A stretch of 42,614 nt of DNA from JBPBQZ01 sp050955105 (GTDB taxonomy: Bacteria; Pseudomonadota; Gammaproteobacteria; Burkholderiales; Burkholderiaceae). The notes under the pieces are model-generated. The model was not told the DNA's origin. It ran no database searches and saw nothing but the letters and a program-made list of their open reading frames with translations. A program made the position numbers and the translations under genes. Numbering within the stretch: position 1 is the first letter of the stretch; every line of letters begins with the position of its first letter. Location: NCBI GenBank assembly GCA_050955105.1, contig JBPBQZ010000016.1, forward strand, positions 1 to 42,614, written 5' to 3'. Shown piece by piece: positions 15,211 through 22,643 of the stretch.

Positions 15211-17331
15211 CTATAGACCGAAACGCACACGCTGCTCGGTGCCTTGTAGCAAATTGCGGTAGCGCGCCAGGGCCCACAGCGGGAAAAATTTCGCGTAGCC
15301 GTGATACAGCAAATAGAACACGCGCGGAAAGCCTGGCGCGTTATGGCGCCCTTCAAGCCAGAAACCGTCGGCGCCCTGATGCTCGAGCAACCATTCGACG
15401 CCGCGGCGCACGGCCGCATGCTCGACGCGGCCGCTGGCCATCAGCGCCAGCAAGGCCCACGCGGTCTGCGAGGGTTGGCTGGGCGCCGTGCGATGACCGT
15501 CGTAATCGAGGCGGTAACTCGAGCAGTCTTCGCCCCAGCCGCCGTCGTCGTTCTGAATCGTGCATAGCCAGTCGGCGGCGCGTGCCACTGGCGTGGCGGC
15601 GGCACCCAGGCCCGCCGCGTTCAATGCGCACAGCGCCGACCAGGTGCCGTAGATGTAGTTGCTACCCCAGCGGCCGAACCAGCTGCCGTTGCGTTCCTGA
15701 GCGGCCAACAAGTAATGGAGGGCGCGCCGCGCCGCCGCATCCCCCTGCGCGGGCGTAATCCCGGCCAGCGCGGGCCGGGGCGACGCGGTGTCGGCGGCGC
15801 TGACACCCGTCGCGGCGCCGATGCCCGCGTCTTCGCCTGTGCGCGCGTCCGACATCGCACACTGCGCGAGCATCGACAGGCAGCGCGCCGACACATCGGC
15901 GGTGGGCGGATCGAGCATCGCGCCATGATCGGAGAACGGGATATTGTTCAGGTATTCGTGAGTGTTTTCGGGCTCGAACGCGCCCCAGCCGCCGTCGCTG
16001 CTCTGCATGCCGATCACCCATTCGCGCGCCCGCGCGATCGCGGCGTCGTAGCGCCCATCCCGCGGGGTATCCAGCCGCGCGATGCGATCCATGGCAGCCA
16101 CCACCACCGCCGTATCGTCGACGTCAGGGTAATGCGGATTCGCATACTGGAAGGCCCAACCGCCAGGGCGTACCTGCGGCCGCCGTACCGACCAGTCGCC
16201 GATCTGTTCGAGGATTTGCAGCGGCAGCAGCCAGTCGAGCCCACGCCGTGCCGCGCCGAGCGACAGGGGGTCGCCGGTTTCCAACAATGCGTGCGCGGCA
16301 AGCGCGGTATCCCATACGGGCGACAGGCAAGGCTGGCAATACGCCTCGTCGGTCTTTATTTCGAGTAGCTTGTCGAGCGCCTTGCGAGCGATTGCGCGGC
16401 GCGCATCGGTGGCGGGAATGCCCAGCACGTCGTACATCATCACGGCATTGGCCATTGCCGGAAAAATCGCGCCGAGTCCGTCCTCGCCGTTCAGGCGGGT
16501 GTCGACGAATACCCGCGCTTGCTCGATTGCGTGCGCACGGCTGCGCGCTGGAAACCACCGTTGCGTGGCGCGCAGTACTGCATCGACGCCACGGAAGAAC
16601 ACGAACCAGCCGGTGTGCTGGTGGGGTGCGCGCGGCGCCAGGCGCGTCGCGGCGGCGGGCCTGACGAATAGCTCCTCGATGCCGACGCCGCGCGGATTAC
16701 GCGCGCGGCCGCCGCGCGCCTGCACCACCAGCAGCGGCACGATGACGGTGCGAGCCCAATAGGAGATTTTGGAAAGGTGGAAAGGAAACCAGCGCGGCAG
16801 CAGCATGATTTCGACCGGCATGACCGGTACCGCACGCCAGTCGATGACGCCGAACAATGCCAACAGGATGCGCGTGAAAACATTGCTGGCGGCCGCGCCG
16901 CCGTGCGCGAGAATCGCCTGGCGCGCACGCTGCATATGCGGCGCGTCGGGCGCATCGCCGATCATTTTCAGCGCGAAATAGGCCTTTACGCTGGCGCTGG
17001 CGTCGAACGCGCCATGCAAGAACAGCGGCCAGCCGCCCTCGGGCAGTTGCTGACGTCGTAGATAGGTGGCGATTTTCCGCTCCAGTTCGAGGCGCGCGGG
17101 CGTGTCGGGCTCGCCGAGGTAGTGCGTCAACAGCACGTACTCGGCGGGGATGGTCGCATCCGCCTCGAACTCGAAGACCCAGTGTCCATCGGGCCGCTGG
17201 CGTGCCAGCAGGGCGTCGCGCGCATGCGCGATGGCCGTGCCCAGGCGTTCGAACGCGTTGGACGTGGTCGTGGGGTTCGCAGCAGAGGTCGGCGCAACCG
17301 GGGAAACAGCGGAAAAGACAGGTTCGTTCAT
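15211..17331 (-). CDS. shc: Squalene-hopene cyclase
   Basis: This 706-residue protein is the cyclase of the hopanoid pathway, a monotopic inner-membrane enzyme that folds squalene into hopene and hopanol. The catalytic acid motif DVDDTA lies at about 403-408. QW repeats are frequent, for example QSSDGGWGAF, QERNGSWFGRWGSNYIYGTW and QNDDGGWGEDCSSY. The family is usually about 630-660 residues. The excess comes partly from an Ala/Gly/Thr-rich insert of roughly 35 residues after LSMLAQC, before the RALHYLLAAQE helix, and partly from the N-terminal 35 residues. The start at 17331 is an ATG without a strong ribosome binding site; the upstream extension of the frame to 17442 is not cyclase-like. 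A 177-bp gap separates it from hpnE. Confidence 0.96.
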   Translation of the reverse strand: MNEPVFSAVSPVAPTSAANPTTTSNAFERLGTAIAHARDALLARQRPDGHWVFEFEADATIPAEYVLLTHYLGEPDTPARLELERKIATYLRRQQLPEGGWPLFLHGAFDASASVKAYFALKMIGDAPDAPHMQRARQAILAHGGAAASNVFTRILLALFGVIDWRAVPVMPVEIMLLPRWFPFHLSKISYWARTVIVPLLVVQARGGRARNPRGVGIEELFVRPAAATRLAPRAPHQHTGWFVFFRGVDAVLRATQRWFPARSRAHAIEQARVFVDTRLNGEDGLGAIFPAMANAVMMYDVLGIPATDARRAIARKALDKLLEIKTDEAYCQPCLSPVWDTALAAHALLETGDPLSLGAARRGLDWLLPLQILEQIGDWSVRRPQVRPGGWAFQYANPHYPDVDDTAVVVAAMDRIARLDTPRDGRYDAAIARAREWVIGMQSSDGGWGAFEPENTHEYLNNIPFSDHGAMLDPPTADVSARCLSMLAQCAMSDARTGEDAGIGAATGVSAADTASPRPALAGITPAQGDAAARRALHYLLAAQERNGSWFGRWGSNYIYGTWSALCALNAAGLGAAATPVARAADWLCTIQNDDGGWGEDCSSYRLDYDGHRTAPSQPSQTAWALLALMASGRVEHAAVRRGVEWLLEHQGADGFWLEGRHNAPGFPRVFYLLYHGYAKFFPLWALARYRNLLQGTEQRVRFGL

Positions 17332-17508
17332 GATGTAAAGCGGCTCATCGCAAGCGTATGAGAGGCAAGCGTGCGAAAGCTTGGCACATTGTTGTGGCCG
17401 CCCACAACGGCGACCTGAGTAAAAGAACGTTTTTCGGACCAAGCCCCGATCTCGCCGAAATCTTCCCGAAAAAACTGGCTGATCGACATAGTGGTCGACG
17501 CGTCGGCA

Positions 17509-18888
17509 TTAATGCACATTACGTCTGTGGCCGGCGTGCAGTACACATGCCGCGGCGGCGTCCCCCGAACGGATCGCGCCCTCGATGGTGGCCGGCAGCC
17601 CGGTGGCAGTCCAGTCGCCGGCCAGGAATACGTTCGACCAGCGCGTGCGTGTGCCGGGCCGGCGCGCCTCCTGTTCGGGCAGCGCCGCATAGGTGGCGCG
17701 GCGCTCGCGTACGATTTGCCAAGGCGGCAACGCATCGATCGACGCATCGGCATGGCCACCATGGCGCGCGCCGGTGGCGATTGCCACTTCACGCCAAAGC
17801 TGCCGCGCCAGCGTTTCGCGGTCGACGTCGAGCAGACGGTCGGCGCCGCTGATCGTTACCGACAGGCGGTTCTCGAAGGCGAAGATCCACTCGGCCGTGG
17901 CGTTCACCAAGCCGAGAATCGGCGGGCATCCCGGTGGTGGCGTCACCAGGAAGTGTGCATTGACGATGGCGCGAAAAACGTTGGGGGTCTGCAAGCCAGG
18001 CAGCAGATTCCCGGCGGCACTCGCCGGTATCGCCATCACGACACTGTCGGCGGGCCCAAGCGCCAGTTGCTGCGGCGTGCCGGCCTCGCTGCGAAAACGC
18101 AGCGCCGTGGCGGCTGCTGCGCCGTTGCTGTCGGACTGGAACTCGAGTTCGATCAGGCGGCTGCCGAACTGCAGCGCCGCACCGCCCGCGCGCAGGGTAT
18201 CGAGCGCCGGATCGATCAATGCGTGCGATAAACCCTCGCGCGCGAACAGCGGTCGGCAGGCACGGCCGCCCGCCGCCAGGGTTTCACGCATCACGGCGGC
18301 CGCGAGCGCGGCGGGCGCTTCGGCCGGATCGGTGTTCAGTGCGGCCAGAAACAGCGGCCGGGTAAGACGCTCGTACAGCACGCCACCGCCCGTCACATCG
18401 GCGACTGAAGCCACGCGAGCGGCGGGCGCGGCAGGGCGTGCGAGCATCAGCTTGACGAGGCTCAGGTAGTCGCGTGTGCGTGTACCCAATACGCGCTTAC
18501 GGGCGTCGAGCATCCACCAGGGAATGCGCGAGGCGGACAGACGCAGCGTCCAACGTTCGCCGCTTTGCAGGTCCATGAAGGGAAACTGCGCGTCGGCCGG
18601 CCCGCTGAGGCGGTCGCTGGCACCGATCGCCGCCAAATACGCCAGCGTGGCGCGGTTGCCCGACAGCACCAGATGGTTGCCGTTGTCGATGCGTGTCTTG
18701 AGGATCGGGTCGTAGTATGAGCGGCAGCGGCCGCCCGCCATGGCCGAGGCCTCGTGCAGCACGACGCGCCGGCCGGCGCGTACCAGGGCAAGCGCGGCGG
18801 CCAGCCCGGCCAGCCCGGCACCGATGACGTGCGTGACGGGGGTTACGCGCGGATCGCCGGTCCGCGCGGGACCTAGATGAGTACGCAC
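17509..18888 (-). CDS. hpnE: HpnE, hydroxysqualene dehydroxylase (FAD-dependent)
   Basis: The protein has 459 residues and an N-terminal Rossmann motif, HVIGAGLAGLAAALALVRAGRR, with the amine-oxidase/phytoene-desaturase continuation VVLHEASAMAGGRCRS. The closing FAD motif is VFLAGDWTATGLPATIEGAIRSG. HpnE reduces hydroxysqualene to squalene. No ATG precedes the FAD motif sensibly; the GTG at 18888 is chosen because it sits 22 residues before the motif and overlaps the last 16 bp of hpnD, which would couple the two. A longer frame reaching 19032 lies inside hpnD and is not credible. Confidence 0.92.
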   Translation of the reverse strand: MRTHLGPARTGDPRVTPVTHVIGAGLAGLAAALALVRAGRRVVLHEASAMAGGRCRSYYDPILKTRIDNGNHLVLSGNRATLAYLAAIGASDRLSGPADAQFPFMDLQSGERWTLRLSASRIPWWMLDARKRVLGTRTRDYLSLVKLMLARPAAPAARVASVADVTGGGVLYERLTRPLFLAALNTDPAEAPAALAAAVMRETLAAGGRACRPLFAREGLSHALIDPALDTLRAGGAALQFGSRLIELEFQSDSNGAAAATALRFRSEAGTPQQLALGPADSVVMAIPASAAGNLLPGLQTPNVFRAIVNAHFLVTPPPGCPPILGLVNATAEWIFAFENRLSVTISGADRLLDVDRETLARQLWREVAIATGARHGGHADASIDALPPWQIVRERRATYAALPEQEARRPGTRTRWSNVFLAGDWTATGLPATIEGAIRSGDAAAACVLHAGHRRNVH

Positions 18889-19751
18889 CGCAACACGGTG
18901 CGAAGCAGCGCGGCGCGCGACAGGCGCACGCGTGTGCGTGGCGCGGCAAAACCCTGCTCGGCCATACGTTCGAGCAGCGCGCCGTAAACCGATGCCATGA
19001 TGCGCGGCGCGCGCACCTGGCGTCTGGCGCACCCAACCATGATGGCCTGCGCCTGGCGGTAGTGAGCGCGTGCCCGTTCTACTACCGGCGCGCAGGCCAG
19101 CGGCAATGCGGGGTCGGCGAGCAGCAGCAGCGGATCCATCGTGCTGAAATCCGGCTGGCCCGACAGACCGGCGGCGATGAGTGCTTCGCGGGGCAGATAG
19201 AGACGGCCGATCGCGGCGTCTTCATCCAGGTCGCGCAAGATATTGGTGAGTTGCAACGCGCGCCCCAGATGATGCGCCAGTTCGATGCCCGCGGCCGTCG
19301 GCATGCCGAAAATCGGCGTGCTGAGCCGACCGACCGCGCTCGCGACGCGGTCACAGTAAAGGTCCAGCTCGGCTTCGTTGGGGGCGCGCACGTCGGCCAG
19401 TGCATCGGTGCGCATGCCGTCGATCACCGCGTAGAAATCGAGTCGATTGAGATTGAAGCGCAGCGCTGCGCGCGCCAGGCTTTCCAGGGCAGGCGAAGGC
19501 GCTGCCGCATAGATCGAGTCGATATTGCGCTGCCAGGCATCGAGTTGTTCAAGGCGCTCGGCGCGCGGCGCATCGCCGTCGGCGATGTCGTCGACGGCGC
19601 GGCAGAAACCATATACGGCATACATGGCTTCGCGCTGGCGGCGCGGCAGCAGGCGCATCGCAAGGTAGAACGAACTGCCTGCCGCCTGGCGCTGGGGCGG
19701 CGGGGCGAGATCTTCGCGGTCCGAAGTCCCGACTGAATCGGCAATCGCCAA
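18873..19751 (-). CDS. hpnD: HpnD, presqualene diphosphate synthase
   Basis: This 292-residue trans-isoprenyl transferase carries both Asp-rich sites of the squalene/phytoene synthase family: FCRAVDDIADGDAP and LTNILRDLDEDAAIGRLYLP. It also has the substrate-handling SSFYLAMRLLP at the start and YCDRVASAVGRLS in the middle. It condenses two farnesyl diphosphates to presqualene diphosphate. The start is inferred as TTG at 19751: AGGAG lies 6 nt upstream, and no ATG or GTG gives an HpnD-like N-terminus. It heads the minus-strand group hpnD-hpnE-shc-hpnG and diverges from hpnC. Confidence 0.94.
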   Translation of the reverse strand: MAIADSVGTSDREDLAPPPQRQAAGSSFYLAMRLLPRRQREAMYAVYGFCRAVDDIADGDAPRAERLEQLDAWQRNIDSIYAAAPSPALESLARAALRFNLNRLDFYAVIDGMRTDALADVRAPNEAELDLYCDRVASAVGRLSTPIFGMPTAAGIELAHHLGRALQLTNILRDLDEDAAIGRLYLPREALIAAGLSGQPDFSTMDPLLLLADPALPLACAPVVERARAHYRQAQAIMVGCARRQVRAPRIMASVYGALLERMAEQGFAAPRTRVRLSRAALLRTVLRCVLI

Positions 19752-19910
19752 GCAATTCTCCTGAAGCTGTGCGGCGCTGGCGAAACACCATGCGCACGCG
19801 ACGCGAACGGAAAGGAAACCCGCACCGTAGGGACGGAATAAGCGTCGGCAGCAACGCACCGGACGCCGGGGACACGCCACGAATGGCCGGGGTCGCCGGC
19901 GAGTGGCCGA

Positions 19911-19940
19911 ATTATAAGCAATCGCGTCGACGAACGCAGC
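19911..19940 (-). promoter_or_regulatory. Candidate promoter of hpnD
   Basis: A perfect -10 hexamer, TATAAT, occurs on the minus strand at 19911-19916, in otherwise GC-rich sequence about 160 bp upstream of the hpnD start. The -35 region is poor: no good TTGACA match lies 16-18 bp upstream. It may need an activator or use another sigma factor. The hpnC start is only 65 bp away on the other strand. Confidence 0.4.
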
Positions 19941-19981
19941 GCGCTGTCGCTCGGATAGAATGAGCCGCGCCGCGCGACGGC

Positions 19982-20896
19982 GTGCCCTTTATCTGTTTCT
20001 TCCCAGCGATACGCGTGAAAGTCGATCACTACGAGAATTTCCCGGTAGCCAGTGTGCTGTTGCCGCGCCGCCTGCGTGCAGCGGTGGGGGTGGTCTACCA
20101 CTTTGCGCGCGGCGCCGACGATATTGCCGACGAAGGCGATGCCGACGCCGCCACACGCCATGCGGGGCTTGCGGCTTACCGAGCGGGACTCGACGGTATC
20201 GCGGCGGCGTGCGTCGCGTCGTCCGTGCCGTCGCCGCCGGCGACAACCGCCGCCGCGGACAATCCGCGATGCGCACCCGATCCAGGCTTGGCCGCGCTGT
20301 TCGCGGCGCTGGCGCGTGTGGTGCATGCGCATGGCTTGTCGCTACGACCGTTCTACGATCTGCTCGACGCCTTCGACCAGGACGTCGACGTCAAGCGATA
20401 TGCCGATTTTGCGGGAGTGCGAGACTACTGTCGGCGTTCGGCCGATCCGGTCGGGCGCATCATGCTGGCGCTGCTGGGAGCGGATGACGCGCGCAACGTT
20501 AGCGACGCCGACGATATCTGCACGGCTCTGCAACTTATCAATTTCTGGCAGGACGTGGGCGTCGATTGGCAGAAAAATCGCATCTACCTGCCGTTGGACG
20601 ATATGGCGTGCCATGGCGTGACCGAGCAGCACATTGCCGACGCGCGCTGTGATGCGGCATGGCGGGCACTGATGGCGTTCGAGGTGGCGCGTGCCGAGGC
20701 GATGATGCGGCGCGGTGCGCCGTTGGCGGCGCGTCTCGGCGGACGTTTCGGGCTGGAACTGCGCCTGGTAGTGCAGGGCGGCTTGCGCATTCTGGAAAAG
20801 ATTCGCGCGGCCGACTACGACGTGTTCCGGCAGCGCCCGGTGCTGGGTTGGCAGGATGGTCCGCTGCTCCTGGCGCGCGCGCTGACGTATCGCTGA
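19982..20896 (+). CDS. hpnC: HpnC, hydroxysqualene synthase
   Basis: This is the second squalene/phytoene synthase-like protein of the locus. It begins near VDHYENFPVASVLLPRRLR, has the first Asp-rich motif GADDIADEGDAD, and has the second as LINFWQDVGVDWQKNRIYLP. HpnC converts presqualene diphosphate to hydroxysqualene. Two GTG starts are possible, 19982 and 20015; the second begins just before the conserved VDHYENFP and may be the true one (293 rather than 304 residues). Neither has a clear ribosome binding site. A Ser/Pro/Ala-rich insert of about 20 residues follows the second helix. Unlike the common co-directional hpnCDE order, hpnC here diverges from hpnD. Confidence 0.93.
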   Translation: MPFICFFPAIRVKVDHYENFPVASVLLPRRLRAAVGVVYHFARGADDIADEGDADAATRHAGLAAYRAGLDGIAAACVASSVPSPPATTAAADNPRCAPDPGLAALFAALARVVHAHGLSLRPFYDLLDAFDQDVDVKRYADFAGVRDYCRRSADPVGRIMLALLGADDARNVSDADDICTALQLINFWQDVGVDWQKNRIYLPLDDMACHGVTEQHIADARCDAAWRALMAFEVARAEAMMRRGAPLAARLGGRFGLELRLVVQGGLRILEKIRAADYDVFRQRPVLGWQDGPLLLARALTYR

Positions 20897-20929
20897 GGCT
20901 TTACCGTGACGGCTAAGCGCCTTGGCCGA

Positions 20930-21127
20930 TTACGAGTGCTTGCGGCGCGGTCGGTCGGACAGCGCAAGACGGAAGCGCGGCACAGTCCAGCGTGCGCCGG
21001 TGCCCAGCGCTTCGAGCGCGGCGATCTGTCGCTCCAGACGCGCGTCGCGCGCCTGCGCCTCGGCCGGCATGGGTTCGTCATCCTGGCTCAACAACATCAG
21101 TACGGCTAGATCGCGGCGATTACGCAT
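20930..21127 (-). CDS. Small hypothetical protein
   Basis: A frame of 65 codons starts MRNRRDLAVLMLLSQDDEP and continues as a charged amphipathic helix (RLERQIAALEALG) and a basic tail (SDRPRRKHS). It is not recognised. It is supported by AGGAG 7 nt before the ATG at 21127 and a compact protein-like composition. The start is preferred over 21178. It is convergent with hpnC, ending 33 bp after its stop. Confidence 0.5.
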   Translation of the reverse strand: MRNRRDLAVLMLLSQDDEPMPAEAQARDARLERQIAALEALGTGARWTVPRFRLALSDRPRRKHS

Positions 21128-21656
21128 GGCTGTCTCCTGCTCAAAGCGGGGCAGTGCGAAGAAACGCCATTCGAGCACGCCTAGGGGTTATCGATCGCTA
21201 CCGTCGATCGGGGCGTGCATCAGGATGCCGGCGCGACAGCCCGCTGGGCGGGCGCCATGAAAAACCGGCCACGAGGCGTTCGGGACTGCTCGTTATACCC
21301 GGGCGGCGCCCGGGCAATGTCGGCCGGCGAAACGCCGTGGCCGACTACACCTTGTAGCGATTCTAGGCGGGAACCTTTCGACTTGCCAATGCGAATCGCC
21401 TATCGCCCGCGGCTCAAGCACTGATTTATCCTGACTTACACAGTGGGCGGAAGAATCTGCCGGATAGGCAGCGGCGGAGTGCTCGCAAGCTACCGATTTT
21501 TTCTGCTAAACCGCTATGACGCGGCGCTTTGGACATTGCGGTATGAAGCTTGCTAGATCCGCGGACCCCCGACGATGACTAAGCCGTGTCGTCCCGTCGC
21601 ACGTCCGCGAACACCGAACTTGCCTTGAATATGCCAGCCGCCTCGCTATCGATCGC
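21128..21656. other. Intergenic region upstream of the oxidase operon
   Basis: About 530 bp between divergent transcription units without a convincing gene. A perfect GC hairpin (CCCGGGC at 21298-21304, 3-nt loop, GCCCGGG at 21308-21314) is present but lacks a T-tract on either strand, so it is not a standard terminator. The promoter of the oxidase operon should lie in the right half; no strong -35/-10 pair was seen. Confidence 0.45.
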
Positions 21657-22643
21657 ATGACGTCCCCCGCCGCTTCCGATGCAGTCACTGCCGGGCCGCT
21701 GAATGCGCCGTTGGAGTACCTCACGCATGCCGCGGGACCCGCCAGCCTGCCGACTTTGCATCTGGCCTGGGGCTTGATCGCTGTATCGTTATTGGTATGC
21801 CTGATCATTGCCGGTCTGTTGCTCGGTGCCTTGTTCCGTCGCCGCGGGCCGCCGGGCGCCGGGGAATTGAGTCGCGCCGACGGCATGCGCTGGATCTACA
21901 TCGGCGCGGGCATTTCGACCGTGGCGCTGTTCGGCATCGGCATCGCCAGCCTGCTTACTCTCAATGCGGTGTCGCGGCCACCGAGTCCGCCGGCGTTGAC
22001 GATACAGGTCACCGCCTACGACTGGTGGTGGCGCGTCGACTATCTAACCGCCAGCGGCGCGCGCGACTTCGTCTCGGCCAATGAAATTCATATTCCCGCC
22101 GGGGCGCCGGTAGATGTTGAACTGCTGAGCGCCGACGTTATCCATGCGTTCTGGGTGCCGGCGCTGGCCGGCAAGACCGAGACCATTCCCGGGCAGCGCA
22201 ATCATCAATGGCTGCTGGCCGACCATCCCGGCATCTATCGTGGCCAGTGCACGCAGTATTGCGGCGTCCAGCATGCGCATATGGGCTTTGAAGTCGTCGC
22301 GGACGCGCCCGCCGACTATCAGCGCTGGCTCAGCGCGCAACGCGCGCCGGCCAGTTCGCCCGCGACGCCGGAAGCGACCATCGGTCAGCATCTGCTGTTG
22401 CAGCGCTGCGCCGGCTGCCACACGGTGCGCGGCACTGAAGCGCTGGGCGTGGCGGGTCCGGACCTCACCCATATCGCCAGCCGCCGCCTGCTGGCGGCCG
22501 GATTGCTGTCCAATACGCCCGAGCACCTGAGCGACTGGGTGCAGCATGCGCAAACCCTCAAGCCCGCGTCGTTGATGCCTGACATCGCCTTGAGCCCGCA
22601 AGAAGCGCACGCCTTGCTGACTTATCTGGAGACCCTGCAATGA
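21657..22643 (+). CDS. coxB: Cytochrome c oxidase subunit II with C-terminal heme c domain
   Basis: The protein has 328 residues and two N-terminal TM helices (LAWGLIAVSLLVCLIIAGLL; IGAGISTVALFGIGIASLL). A cupredoxin domain follows, with the aromatic patch YDWWWRVDY and CuA ligands visible as DVIHAFWVP and GQCTQYCGVQHAHMGF. A fused cytochrome c domain has heme motif CAGCH and a distal Met region (ASLMPDIA). It is therefore a caa3-type subunit II that can take electrons directly into its own heme c. It is the first gene of a five-gene operon, and its stop overlaps the subunit I start (ATGA). The ATG at 21657 has no obvious ribosome binding site. Confidence 0.94.
   Translation: MTSPAASDAVTAGPLNAPLEYLTHAAGPASLPTLHLAWGLIAVSLLVCLIIAGLLLGALFRRRGPPGAGELSRADGMRWIYIGAGISTVALFGIGIASLLTLNAVSRPPSPPALTIQVTAYDWWWRVDYLTASGARDFVSANEIHIPAGAPVDVELLSADVIHAFWVPALAGKTETIPGQRNHQWLLADHPGIYRGQCTQYCGVQHAHMGFEVVADAPADYQRWLSAQRAPASSPATPEATIGQHLLLQRCAGCHTVRGTEALGVAGPDLTHIASRRLLAAGLLSNTPEHLSDWVQHAQTLKPASLMPDIALSPQEAHALLTYLETLQ

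Noticed and set aside
17391..17408. 7-bp perfect hairpin (GTTGTGG/CCACAAC) between hpnE and shc.
   Set aside because: No T-tract follows on either strand, and the stem is short; it could arise by chance.
18888..19032. The upstream part of the hpnE frame (18889-19032) as real N-terminal sequence.
   Set aside because: It lies wholly within hpnD, has random composition and precedes the FAD motif by an unnatural distance.
21298..21314. Perfect GC hairpin (CCCGGGC, 3-nt loop, GCCCGGG) considered as a terminator.
   Set aside because: It lacks a T-tract on both strands and lies upstream of both flanking genes.
21631..21660. A 9-codon open frame whose TGA overlaps the coxB ATG, resembling a leader peptide.
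   Set aside because: No ribosome binding site, no regulatory codon run and no attenuator hairpin were found.
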